A stretch of DNA of 64,000 nucleotides from Isoperla grammatica (taxonomy: Eukaryota; Arthropoda; Insecta; Plecoptera; Perlodidae). Of the stretch, positions 48,463-59,174 are shown one piece after another (position 1 is the first letter of the stretch; each line of letters starts with the position of its first letter). A program made the position numbers and the translations under genes. The notes under the pieces were generated by a model that saw nothing but the letters and a program-made list of their open reading frames with translations, was not told the origin of the DNA and ran no database searches. The stretch is from positions 5,264,018 through 5,328,017 of the forward strand of contig OX246743.1 of assembly GCA_945910005.1 (NCBI GenBank), written 5' to 3'.

Positions 48463-51400
48463 GCCATGTTCTGTGCCATGTCCTCACAGTCCCGGTACCT
48501 GGTCCAGTAGTTCCCAGGCGGCGGGGCTCTACTGCGCATTGTGTCATGTTCTGTGCTATGTCCCCACAGTCCCGGTACCTGGTCCAGGAGTTCCCAGGCG
48601 GCGGGGCTCTACTGCGCATTGTGTCATGTTCTGTGCTATGTCCCCACAGTCCCGGTACCTGGTCCAGGAGTTCCCAGGCGGCGGGGCTCTACTGCGCATT
48701 GTGTCATGTTCTGTGCTATGTCCTCACAGTCCCGGTACCTGGTCCAGGAGTTCCCAGGCGGCGGGGCTCTACTGCGCATTGTGTCATGTTCTGTGCTATG
48801 TCCCCACAGTCCCGGTACCTGGTCCAGGAGTTCCCAGGCGGCGAGGCTCTACTGCGCATTGTGCCATGTTCTGTGCTATGTCCTCACAGTCCCGGTACCT
48901 GGTCCAGGAGTTCCCAGGCGGCGGGGCTCTACTGCGCATTGTGTCATGTTCTGTGCTATGTCCTCACAGTCCCGGTACCTGGTCCAGGAGTTCCCAGGCG
49001 GCGAGGCTCTACTGCGCATTGTGCCATGTTCTGTGCTATGTCCTCACAGTCCCGGTACCTGGTCCAGTAGTTCCCAGGCGGCGGGGCTCTACTGCGCATT
49101 GTGTCATGTTCTGTGCTATGTCCCCACAGTCCCGGTACCTGGTCCAGGAGTTCCCAGGCGGCGGGGCTCTACTGCGCATTGTGTCATGTTCTGTGCTATG
49201 TCCCCACAGTCCCGGTACCTGGTCCAGGAGTTCCCAGGCGGCGGGGCTCTACTGCGCATTGTGTCATGTTCTGTGCTATGTCCCCACAGTCCCGGTACCT
49301 GGTCCAGGAGTTCCCAGGCGGCGGGGCTCTACTGCGCATTGTGTCATGTTCTGTGCTATGTCCTCACAGTCCCGGTACCTGGTCCAGGAGTTCCCAGGCG
49401 GCGGGGCTCTACTGCGCATTGAGCGGTCTGTGTCATGTTCTGTGCTATGTCCTCACAGTCCCGGTACCTGGTCCAGTAGTTCCCAGGCGGCGGGGCTCTA
49501 CTGCGCATTGTGTCATGTTCTGTGCTATGTCCTCACAGTCCCGGTACCTGGTCCAGGAGTTCCCAGGCGGCGGGGCTCTACTGCGCATTGTGTCATGTTC
49601 TGTGCTATGTCCTCACAGTCCCGGTACCTGGTCCAGTAGTTCCCAGGCGGCGGGGCTCTACCGCGCATTGTGTCATGTTCTGTGCTATGTCCTCACAGTC
49701 CCGGTACCTGGTCCAGTAGTTCCCAGGCGGCGAGGCTCTACTGCGCATTGTGTCATGTTCTGTGCTATGTCCTCACAGTCCCGGTACCTGGTCCAGTAGT
49801 TCCCAGGCGGCGGGGCTCTACTGCGCATTGTGACATGTTCTGTGCTATGTCCTCACAGTCCCGGTACCTGGTCCAGGAGTTCCCAGGCGGCGGGGCTCTA
49901 CTGCGCATTGTGTCATGTTCTGTGCTATGTCCTCACAGTCCCGGTACCTGGTCCAGGAGTTCCCAGGCGGCGGGGCTCTACTGCGCATTGTGTCATGTTC
50001 TGTGCTATGTCCCCACAGTCCCGGTACCTGGTCCAGGAGTTCCCAGGCGGCGGGGCTCTACCGCGCATTGTGTCATGTTCTGTGCTATGTCCCCACAGTC
50101 CCGGTACCTGGTCCAGGAGTTCCCAGGCGGCGGGGCTCTACTGCGCATTGTGTCATGTTCTGTGCTATGTCCACACAGTCCCGGTACCTGGTCCAGGAGT
50201 TCCCAGGCGGCGGGGCTCTACTGCGCATTGTGTCATGTTCTGTGCTATGTCCCCACAGTCCCGGTACCTGGTCCAGTAGTTCCCAGGCGGCGGGGCTCTA
50301 CTGCGCATTGTGTCATGTTCTGTGCTATGTCCTCACAGTCCCGGTACCTGGTCCAGGAGTTCCCAGGCGGCGGGGCTCTACTGCGCATTGTGTCATGTTC
50401 TGTGCTATGTCCCCACAGTCCCGGTACCTGGTCCAGGAGTTCCCAGGCGGCGGGGCTCTACTGCGCATTGTGTCATGTTCTGTGCTATGTCCTCACAGTC
50501 CCGGTACCTGGTCCAGGAGTTCCCAGGCGGCGGGGCTCTACTGCGCATTGTGTCATGTTCTGTGCTATGTCCTCACAGTCCCGGTACCTGGTCCAGGAGT
50601 TCCCAGGCGGCGGGGCTCTACTGCGCATTGTGTCATGTTCTGTGCTATGTCCCCACAGTCCCGGTACCTGGTCCAGGAGTTCCCAGGCGGCGGGGCTCTT
50701 CTGCGCATTGTGTCATGTTCTGTGCTATGTCCCCACAGTCCCGGTACCTGGTCCAGGAGTTCCCAGGCGGCGGGGCTCTTCTGCGCATTGTGTCATGTTC
50801 TGTGCTATGTCCCCACAGTCCCGGTACCTGGTCCAGGAGTTCCCAGGCGGCGGGGCTCTACTGCGCATTGTGTCATGTTCTGTGCTATGTCCTCACAGTC
50901 CCGGTACCTGGTCCAGGAGTTCCCAGGCGGCGGGGCTCTACTGCGCATTGTGTCATGTTCTGTGCTATGTCCACACAGTCCCGGTACCTGGTCCAGGAGT
51001 TGCCAGGCGGCGGGGCTCTACTGCGCATTGTGTCATGTTCTGTGCTATGTCCTCACAGTCCCGGTACCTGGTCCAGGAGTTCCCAGGCGGCGGGGCTCTA
51101 CCGCGCATTGTGTCATGTTCTGTGCTATGTCCTCACAGTCCCGGTACCTGGTCCAGGAGTTCCCAGGCGGCGGGGCTCTACCGCGCATTGTGTCATGTTC
51201 TGTGCTATGTCCCCACAGTCCCGGTACCTGGTCCAGGAGTTCCCAGGCGGCGGGGCTCTACTGCGCATTGTGTCATGTTCTGTGCTATGTCCCCACAGTC
51301 CCGGTACCTGGTCCAGGAGTTCCCAGGCGGCGGGGCTCTACTGCGCATTGTGTCATGTTCTGTGCTATGTCCTCACAGTCCCGGTACCTGGTCCAGGAGT

Positions 51401-54400
51401 TCCCAGGCGGCGGGGCTCTACTGCGCATTGAGCGGTCTGTGTCATGTTCTGTGCTATGTCCTCACAGTCCCGGTACCTGGTCCAGGAGTTCCCAGGCGGC
51501 GGGGCTCTACTGCGCATTGTGTCATGTTCTGTGCTATGTCCTCACAGTCCCGGTACCTGGTCCAGGAGTTCCCAGGCGGCGAGGCTCTACTGCGCATTGT
51601 GTCATGTTCTGTGCTATGTCCTCACAGTCCCGGTACCTGGTCCAGGAGTTCCCAGGCGGCGAGGCTCTACTGCGCATTGTGTCATGTTCTGTGCTATGTC
51701 CTCACAGTCCCGGTACCTGGTCCAGGAGTTCCCAGGCGTCGGGGCTCTACTGCGCATTGTGTCATGTTCTGTGCTATGTCCTTACAGTCCCGGTACCTGG
51801 TCCAGGAGTTCCCAGGCGGCGGGGCTCTACTGCGCATTGTGTCATGTTCTGTGCTATGTCCCCACAGTCCCGGTATCTGGTCCAGGAGTTCCCAGGCGGC
51901 GGGGCTCTACTGCGCATTGAGCGGTCTGTGTCATGTTCTGTGCTATGTCCCCACAGTCCCGGTACCTGGTCCAGGAGTTCCCAGGCGGCGAGGCTCTACT
52001 GCGCATTGTGTCATGTTCTGTGCTATGTCCCCACAGTCCCGGTACCTGGTCCAGGAGTTCCCAGGCGGCGAGGCTCTACTGCGCATTGTGACATGTTCTG
52101 TGCTATGTCCTCACAGTCCCGGTACCTGGTCCAGGAGTTCCCAGGCGGCGGGGCTCTACTGCGCATTGTGTCATGTTCTGTGCTGTGTCCCCACAGTCCC
52201 GGTACCTGGTCCAGGAGTTCCCAGGCGGCGGGGCTCTACTGCGCATTGTGTCATGTTCTGTGCTATGTCCTCACAGTCCCGGTACCTGGTCCAGGAGTTC
52301 CCAGGCGGCGGGGCTCTACTGCGCATTGTGTCATGTTCTGTGCTATGTCCCCACAGTCCCGGTACCTGGTCCAGGAGTTCCCAGGCGGCGAGGCTCTACT
52401 GCGCATTGTGTCATGTTCTGTGCTATGTCCTCACAGTCCCGGTACCTGGTCCAGGAGTTCCCAGGCGGCGAGGCTCTACTGCGCATTGTGTCATGTTCTG
52501 TGCTATGTCCTCACAGTCCCGGTACCTGGTCCAGGAGTTCCCAGGCGGCGAGGCTCTACTGCGCATTGTGTCATGTTCTGTGCTATGTCCTCACAGTCCC
52601 GGTACCTGGTCCAGGAGTTCCCAGGCGGCGGGGCTCTACTGCGCATTGTGTCATGTTCTGTGCTATGTCCTCACAGTCCCGGTACCTGGTCCAGGAGTTC
52701 CCAGGCGGCGGGGCTCTACTGCGCATTGTGTCATGTTCTGTGCTATGTCTCCACAGTCCCGGTACCTGGTCCAGGAGTTCCCAGGCGGCGGGGCTCTACT
52801 GCGCATTGTGTCATGTTCTGTGCTATGTCCTCACAGTCCCGGTACCTGGTCCAGGAGTTCCCAGGCGGCGGGGCTCTACTGCGCATTGTGTCATGTTCTG
52901 TGTTATGTCCTCACAGTCCCGGTACCTGGTCCAGGAGTTCCCAGGCGGCGGGGCTCTACTGCGCATTGTGTCATGTTCTGTGCTGTGTCCCCACAGTCCC
53001 GGTACCTGGTCCAGGAGTTCCCAGGCGGCGGGGCTCTACTGCGCATTGTGTCATGTTCTGTGCTATGTCCTCACAGTCCCGGTACCTGGTCCAGGAGTTC
53101 CCAGGCGGCGGGGCTCTACTGCGCATTGTGTCATGTTCTGTGCTATGTCCTCACAGTCCCGGTACCTGGTCCAAGAGTTCCCAGGCGGCGGGGCTCTACT
53201 GCGCATTGTGTCATGTTCTGTGCTATGTCCCCACAGTCCCGGTACCTGGTCCAGGAGTTCCCAGGCGGCGGGGCTCTACTGCGCATTGTGTCATGTTCTG
53301 TGCTATGTCCTCACAGTCCCGGTACCAGGTCCAGGAGTTCCCAGGCGGCGGGGCTCTACTGCGCATTGTGTCATGTTCTGTGCTATGTCCTCACAGTCCC
53401 GGTACCTGGTCCAGGAGTTCCCAGGCGGCGGGGCTCTACTGCGCATTGTGTCATGTTCTGTGCTATGTCCTCACAGTCCCGGTACCTGGTCCAGGAGTTC
53501 CCAGGCGGCGGGGCTCTACCGCGCATTGTGTCATGTTCTGTGCTATGTCCTCACAGTCCCGGTACCTGGTCCAGGAGTTCCCAGGCGGCGGGGCTCTACT
53601 GCGCATTGTGTCATGTTCTGTGCTGTGTCCCCACAGTCCCGGTACCTGGTCCAGGAGTTCCCAGGCGGCGGGGCTCTACTGCGCATTGTGTCATGTTCTG
53701 TGTTATGTCCTCACAGTCCCGGTACCTGGTCCAGGAGTTCCCAGGCGGCGGGGCTCTACTGCGCATTGTGTCATGTTCTGTGCTGTGTCCCCACAGTCCC
53801 GGTACCTGGTCCAGGAGTTCCCAGGCGGCGGGGCTCTACTGCGCATTGTGTCATGTTCTGTGTTATGTCCTCACAGTCCCGGTACCTGGTCCAGGAGTTC
53901 CCAGGCGGCGGGGCTCTACTGCGCATTGAGCGGTCTGTGTCATGTTCTGTGCTATGTCCTCACAGTCCCGGTACCTGGTCCAGGAGTTCCCAGGCGGCGG
54001 GGCTCTACTGCGCATTGTGTCATGTTCTGTGCTATGTCCTCACAGTCCCGGTACCTGGTCCAGGAGTTCCCAGGCGGCGGGGCTCTACTGCGCATTGTGT
54101 CATGTTCTGTGCTATGTCCTCACAGTCCCGGTACCTGGTCCAGGAGTTCCCAGGCGGCGGGGCTCTACTGCGCATTGTGTCATGTTCTGTGCTATGTCCC
54201 CACAGTCCCGGTACCTGGTCCAGGAGTTCCCAGGCGGCGGGGCTCTACTGCGCATTGTGTCATGTTCTGTGCTATGTCCTCACAGTCCCGGTACCTGGTC
54301 CAGGAGTTCCGGCTCTACTGCGCATTGTGTCATGTTCTGTGCTGTGTCCTCACAGTCCCGGTACCTGGTCCAGGAGTTCCCAGGCGGCGGGGCTCTACTG

Positions 54401-56334
54401 CGCATTGTGTCATGTTCTGTGCTATGTCCTCACAGTCCCGGTACCTGGTCCAGGAGTTCCCAGGCGGCGGGGCTCTACTGCGCATTGTGTCATGTTCTTT
54501 GCTATGTCCTCACAGTCCCGGTACCTGGTCCAAGAGTTCCCAGGCGGCGGGGCTCTACTGCGCATTGTGTCATGTTCTGTGCTATGTCCTCACAGTCCCG
54601 GTACCTGGTCCAGGAGTTCCCAGGCGGCGGGGCTCTACTGCGCATTGTGTCATGTTCTGTGCTATGTCCTCACAGTCCCGGTACCTGGTCCAGGAGTTCC
54701 CAGGCGGCGGGGCTCTACTGCGCATTGTGTCATGTTCTGTGCTATGTCCTCACAGTCCCGGTACCTGGTCCAAGAGTTCCCAGGCGGCGGGGCTCTACTG
54801 CGCATTGTGTCATGTTCTGTGCTATGTCCCCACAGTCCCGGTACCTGGTCCAGGAGTTCCCAGGCGGCGGGGCTCTACTGCGCATTGTGTCATGTTCTGT
54901 GCTATGTCCTCACAGTCCCGGTACCTGGTCCAGGAGTTCCCAGGCGGCGGGGCTCTACTGCGCATTGTGTCATGTTCTGTGCTATGTCCTCACAGTCCCG
55001 GTACCTGGTCCAGGAGTTCCCAGGCGGCGGGGCTCTACTGCGCATTGTGTCATGTTCTGTGCTATGTCCTCACAGTCCCGGTATCTGGTCCAGGAGTCTC
55101 CCAGGCGGCGGGGCTCTACTGCGCATTGTGTCATGTTCTGTGCTATGTCCTCACAGTCCCGGTACCTGGTCCAGTAGTTCCCAGGCGACGGGGCTCTACT
55201 GCGCATTGTGTCATGTTCTGTGCTATGTCCTCACAGTCCCGGTACCTGGTCCAGGAGTTCCCAGGCGGCGGGGCTCTACTGCGCATTGTGTCATGTTCTG
55301 TGCTATGTCCTCACAGTCCCGGTACCTGGTCCAGTAGTTCCCAGGCGGCGGGGCTCTACTGCGCATTGTGTCATGTTCTGTGCTATGTCCTCACAGTCCC
55401 GGTACCTGGTCCAGGAGTCTCCCAGGCGGCGGGGCTCTACTGCGCATTGTGTCATGTTCTGTGCTATGTCCTCACAGTCCCGGTACCTGGTCCAGGAGTT
55501 CCCAGGCGGCGGGGCTCTACTGCGCATTGTGTCATGTTCTGTGCTATGTCCTCACAGTCCCGGTACCTGGTCCAGTAGTTCCCAGGCGACGGGGCTCTAC
55601 CGCGCATTGTGTCATGTTCTGTGCTATGTCCTCACAGTCCCGGTACCTGGTCCAGGAGTTCCCAGGCGGCGGGGCTCTACTGCGCATTGTGTCATGTTCT
55701 GTGCTATGTCCTCACAGTCCCGGTACCTGGTGCAGGAGTTCCCAGGCGGCGGGGCTCTACTGCGCATTGTGTCATGTTCTGTGCTATGTCCCCACAGTCC
55801 CGGTACCTGGTCCAGGAGTTCCCAGGCGGCGGGGCTCTACTGCGCATTGTGTCATGTTCTGTGCTATGTCCTCACAGTCCCGGTACCTGGTCCAGTAGTT
55901 CCCAGGCGACGGGGCTCTACTGCGCATTGTGTCATGTTCTGTGCTATGTCCTCACAGTCCCGATACCTGGTCCAGGAGTTCCCAGGCGGCGGGGCTCTAC
56001 TGCGCATTGTGTCATGTTCTGTGCTATGTCCCCACAGTCCCGGTACCTGGTCCAGTAGTTCCCAGGCGGCGGGGCTCTACTGCGCATTGTGTCATGTTCT
56101 GTACTCTATGTCCCCACAGTCCCGGTACCTGGTCCAGTAGTTCCCAGGCGGCGGGGCTCTACTGCGCATTGTGTCATGTTCTGTACTCTATGTCCTCACA
56201 GTCCCGATACCTGGTCCAGGAGTTCCCAGGCGGCGGGGCTCTATTGCGCATTGTGTCATGTTCTGTGCTATGTCCTCACAGTCCCGGTACCTGGTCCAGG
56301 AGTTCCCAGGCGGCGGGGCTCTACTGCGCATTGA
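48463..56334 (+). repeat. 80-bp array of duplicated LAR splice acceptor plus exon start, 97 truncated copies
   Basis: Each unit is 28 nt of intron end (TGTCATGTTCTGTGCTATG then TCCTCACAG) joined to 52 nt matching the start of the authentic LAR exon at 56,282, encoding SRYLVQEFPGGGALLRI. The first exon-like start is 48,490 and the authentic one 56,282. The distance of 7,792 bp equals 97 x 80 plus the indels I can see: four +9 units at 49,421, 51,430, 51,920 and 53,930, one -10 near 54,311, two +1 near 55,097 and 55,417, and two +2 near 56,103 and 56,192. The AG of the acceptor is present in every copy I read, with pyrimidine variants TCCTCACAG, TCCCCACAG, TCCACACAG and TCCTTACAG. Some units carry CAGTAG, a stop in the exon frame. 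Long open frames through the array (up to 1,887 codons) arise because no frame of the consensus unit contains a stop. Confidence 0.97.
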
Positions 56335-56435
56335 GCCTGTTCGGTCCGGCCGGGACGACGCCCAGTATGAGTGCGTGGCTGAGAACGGCGTCGGCGACGC
56401 TGTCAACGCGGAGGCGACGCTCACAGTCTACGAGA
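56282..56435 (+). CDS. Lar: LAR-type receptor tyrosine phosphatase, Ig1 exon, second half
   Basis: A 154-nt internal exon. The acceptor TATGTCCTCACAG ends at 56,281 and the donor is GAGA|GTGAGT at 56,435/56,436. It enters in phase 0, so it joins the 43,609-43,748 exon in frame (GTQ then SRYLV), and leaves in phase 1. It encodes 51 residues: SRYLVQEFPGGGALLRIEP, then RDDAQYECVAENGVGDAV with the second Ig cysteine (residue 31) in the DxAxYxC motif, ending LTVYE. Joined with the first half it gives a complete Ig domain of about 98 residues. The first 52 nt are identical to the array consensus, so coding sequence is part of the homogenised repeat. The remaining 102 nt are unique and GC-rich. The Ig2 exon was not found downstream within the window. 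Confidence 0.92.
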
Positions 56436-57212
56436 GTGAGTACCCCACATTCTGTACGCATGCGCAGTCGTACTCGAAACTTATATTGAAATCGCGCGAA
56501 ATTATCTTTTGTTTAAAAATCATTCTCAATGCTTTTCAACATCGAAATAAAAAACATGAAAATTTACCACATTTGTTTGAGTATACATTTTATTTTCAGA
56601 AACACGATCAGCTTAGAGAAATTTATGTTCCTGGAAATCAAAATTATTTTAACGTGTGCGTTTTTTGGGCTGTTGTTATAAACTTGAATCCCCTGATTCC
56701 TGCTAAACCGAATTAGTCGTGTGGGTGTTATGTGGAGCCTTGCCGTGTGATGGGCCGATGTAGTCTGTAATATTGATGCCAGTGTGAATCATGTACCAGC
56801 AAGTAACTTACGGCAAATCAAAGATGGAGCTCAGTCGCCTGGAAGTCCCATGTCTTTTTGCGCTAGATCCGTTTTGAGATACCTCATACATGTTTGGTAC
56901 TTCGTGGGATGTCTAAATAAAGGGAACTAAGCAGTATGTTAAAATTTCTACAAATCAGCCATGAAAAATTACGACTAGATTACAATGCATTGGACTAGAT
57001 TAGTAGTTAATATATTAAAATAAGTGTTTTAGTAAAGTAGAACACATATAAATATCCAAATATCTATGACGGTATCTCGTATCAAAATCATTGTTTAAGC
57101 AATCCAAGTTTACCTAATGAACCAATGATAACTGCTAAAAACTCGATATTAAAATTTAAATAAAAATGTGCTTTTGAATGATTTCTTATAAGAATGTGCA
57201 TCTATATTCTAT
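56436..57212. other. LAR intron, no further exon seen
   Basis: AT-rich sequence starting with a consensus donor. Frames open past the donor to 56,716 only as intron read-through. Confidence 0.55.
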
Positions 57213-57336
57213 ACAGTGGTTCTACATCAACCTTGTGGATGTGACGTCACGGATAAGTGAGTTGGACCAATCAGCGCGGAGCTCCAATGCCTCACTCATC
57301 TATGACGTCAGCATCCCCAAGGTTGTGTGCCAGTGT
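57213..57336. mobile_element. About 120-bp foldback MITE
   Basis: Left arm ACATCAACCTTGTGGATG then TGACGTCACGGATAAGTGAG (57,223-57,261) pairs with the reverse complement of CTCACTCATCTATGACGTCA through CCCCAAGGTTGTGT (57,291-57,328). Arms are about 40 bp. There is no coding capacity, and the target duplication is not clear. Confidence 0.65.
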
Positions 57337-57588
57337 TGACGGAGCAGCGAGTGTCAGATGAGAGTGGATAGGATAGGATGGGTGATATTGGTCCGCCGGC
57401 TCAGCTTGAACGGGCTCCTTAAACTCAATGGGAAAAGTTGGCCTACCTCACGCGAAACAACAAGGCGAGTTTCTTAGGGTAATTCGACCCCCCAGCAACG
57501 CGCCCGGGGATGTGTGCTTATCGCAGAAACCTTTTAGAAACACCCCTGGAAGATGATTCGGGAAAAACTTGTTTCTTTCGGTGGTGTG
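57337..57588. other. Unique sequence, no gene seen
   Basis: No supported coding or RNA feature before the GTGTGC microsatellite. Confidence 0.5.
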
Positions 57589-57662
57589 CGTGTGCGTGTG
57601 CGTGTTCGTGTGCGTGTGCGTGTGCGTGTGCGTGTGCGTGTGCGTGTGCGTGTGCGTGTGTG
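57589..57662. repeat. (GTGTGC)n microsatellite
   Basis: About 12 copies of the hexamer with one GTGTTC interruption. It gives Cys/Val and His/Thr frames that are not genes. Confidence 0.95.
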
Positions 57663-58174
57663 CATTTTCGAGAAAAGTAATTTTTTTGCATAATTCAAAC
57701 GTGAGTATATTATTTTTGAGCAGGCTTGTCACAAATGCACTTAATACCATGCGTAGATATGACATCCTTCTGCAAGTAGGTAAATTTTTCTTAATAATCC
57801 TCCTATTTGTTTAAGAGAAATTAGTTGACTAAAAACGTCAAAACTGCTTCCGAACGCTCAAAACAAGATGCATGCAGAGCCCACGCTATGTAACGTCGCA
57901 CGTACAACAGAGAGCTAATCTCCTCAGTCCTCACACGTGGTGCTAAAACATGAATAACTACTTTGACCCACAAGTCGGGCTCGGGGGAGAGCACAGGTAA
58001 TTGAAAAATAGCGCACGGCTTTCGTGCCGGCAAGTCTAGTGTTGTCGGGGAGCTTTCTTCAAAGTATTACTTATGCGACCGGCGGGATTATCGCCTTCAC
58101 GCTGCCTGCATTGGTTGTGCTAGCCGATTGGGGTAGGAACATCACATATTTTCAGAGCCATCATTATAACAATC

Positions 58175-58218
<44 letters not shown>

Positions 58219-59174
58219 TGTCTATCCTATTCAGTTATAAAAACTATAATCAGTTATAAATAATAATTTGTTATTTTTATTTGTTTGCCTATTTAAAATT
58301 TGAACAGTATTGTAAATAAATATTTCCTTCAAATCCGCTATTTTACGTGGCTTAAACAAATTCATAATAAGCATATTATAGTTAATTTCTGTAGCCGCGT
58401 AGAATTTGAATCTCGGTAATGTAGGTTGAATGAAAGAATGAATGAATGAATGAATGAATGAAAATTGAATGAAAGTAAAATACATTTCTGTAGCCGCGTA
58501 CAATTTGAATCTCGGTAATGTAAGTTGAATGAAAGTAAAATGAATATTAATCTTAAGAAAGATAATAATTATACATAAATACTTGTCAATGTCGTTTTAT
58601 GAAAATGGATTTGACTGAAAATTAATTAAAAATTCTCTTTACTAAATCACATCTTCTTACACCCATATTAGGTAGATATACATATAGGTAACAAAATGAA
58701 GTTGCTTCAATGAATCCGACTCAACAATAAGAATGAATATAATACTTTATAATCAATGTTTTATAATCTAATCCAATACAAAATTATTATCTATAACTTC
58801 GCAATTAATAGCCATGATAATAATTTCTTCGGGGCTTTTTGGAACATGCCATTTGTAAAATCTTTTGAGTAGATATATCTTGGTGGGTTCTGAGGTTCTG
58901 ACGTCATCAATCGCCCTGTAACAACTCGTCTTTATAAGCATTGAAATTAACAAAATCGTAAATCCTAATTGAAATTTTTACTGCGTCACTTAAAGGCTCG
59001 ACGCTAATCTCTCGCTGCAATGAGAGTGAGAATAGGAATGAGAATGAGAATGAGAGTGAGAATGCGGATTGATGTCGGCTGGCATGAGATAATGCCGACG
59101 CTAATTGTTGCATTAGAACGCCGAGCACACATTTGGCAACGTCGCATATTAAATAAATGATTCGATCAAGTGCT
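57663..59174. other. AT-rich DNA with TTTA and GAAT microsatellites
   Basis: (TTTA)n lies at 58,177-58,217. A segment with TGTAGCCGCGTA and AATTTGAATCTCGGTAATGTA occurs twice, at about 58,389 and 58,486, around a (GAAT)n tract. Short GAGAATGAGAATGAGA repeats occur near 59,025-59,065. No gene is seen. Confidence 0.6.

Noticed and set aside
49670..55578. Very long open frames (1,419, 1,887 and 1,054 codons) as repeat-protein genes
   Set aside because: They are the three rotating frames of an 80-bp unit that has no stop in its consensus. Only the 17-residue SRYLVQE segment is LAR-derived, and the rest is intron or out-of-frame sequence.
48463..56334. CRISPR-like array of repeats and spacers
   Set aside because: There are no unique spacers. 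The whole unit is repeated, it matches a splice junction, and the genome is animal.
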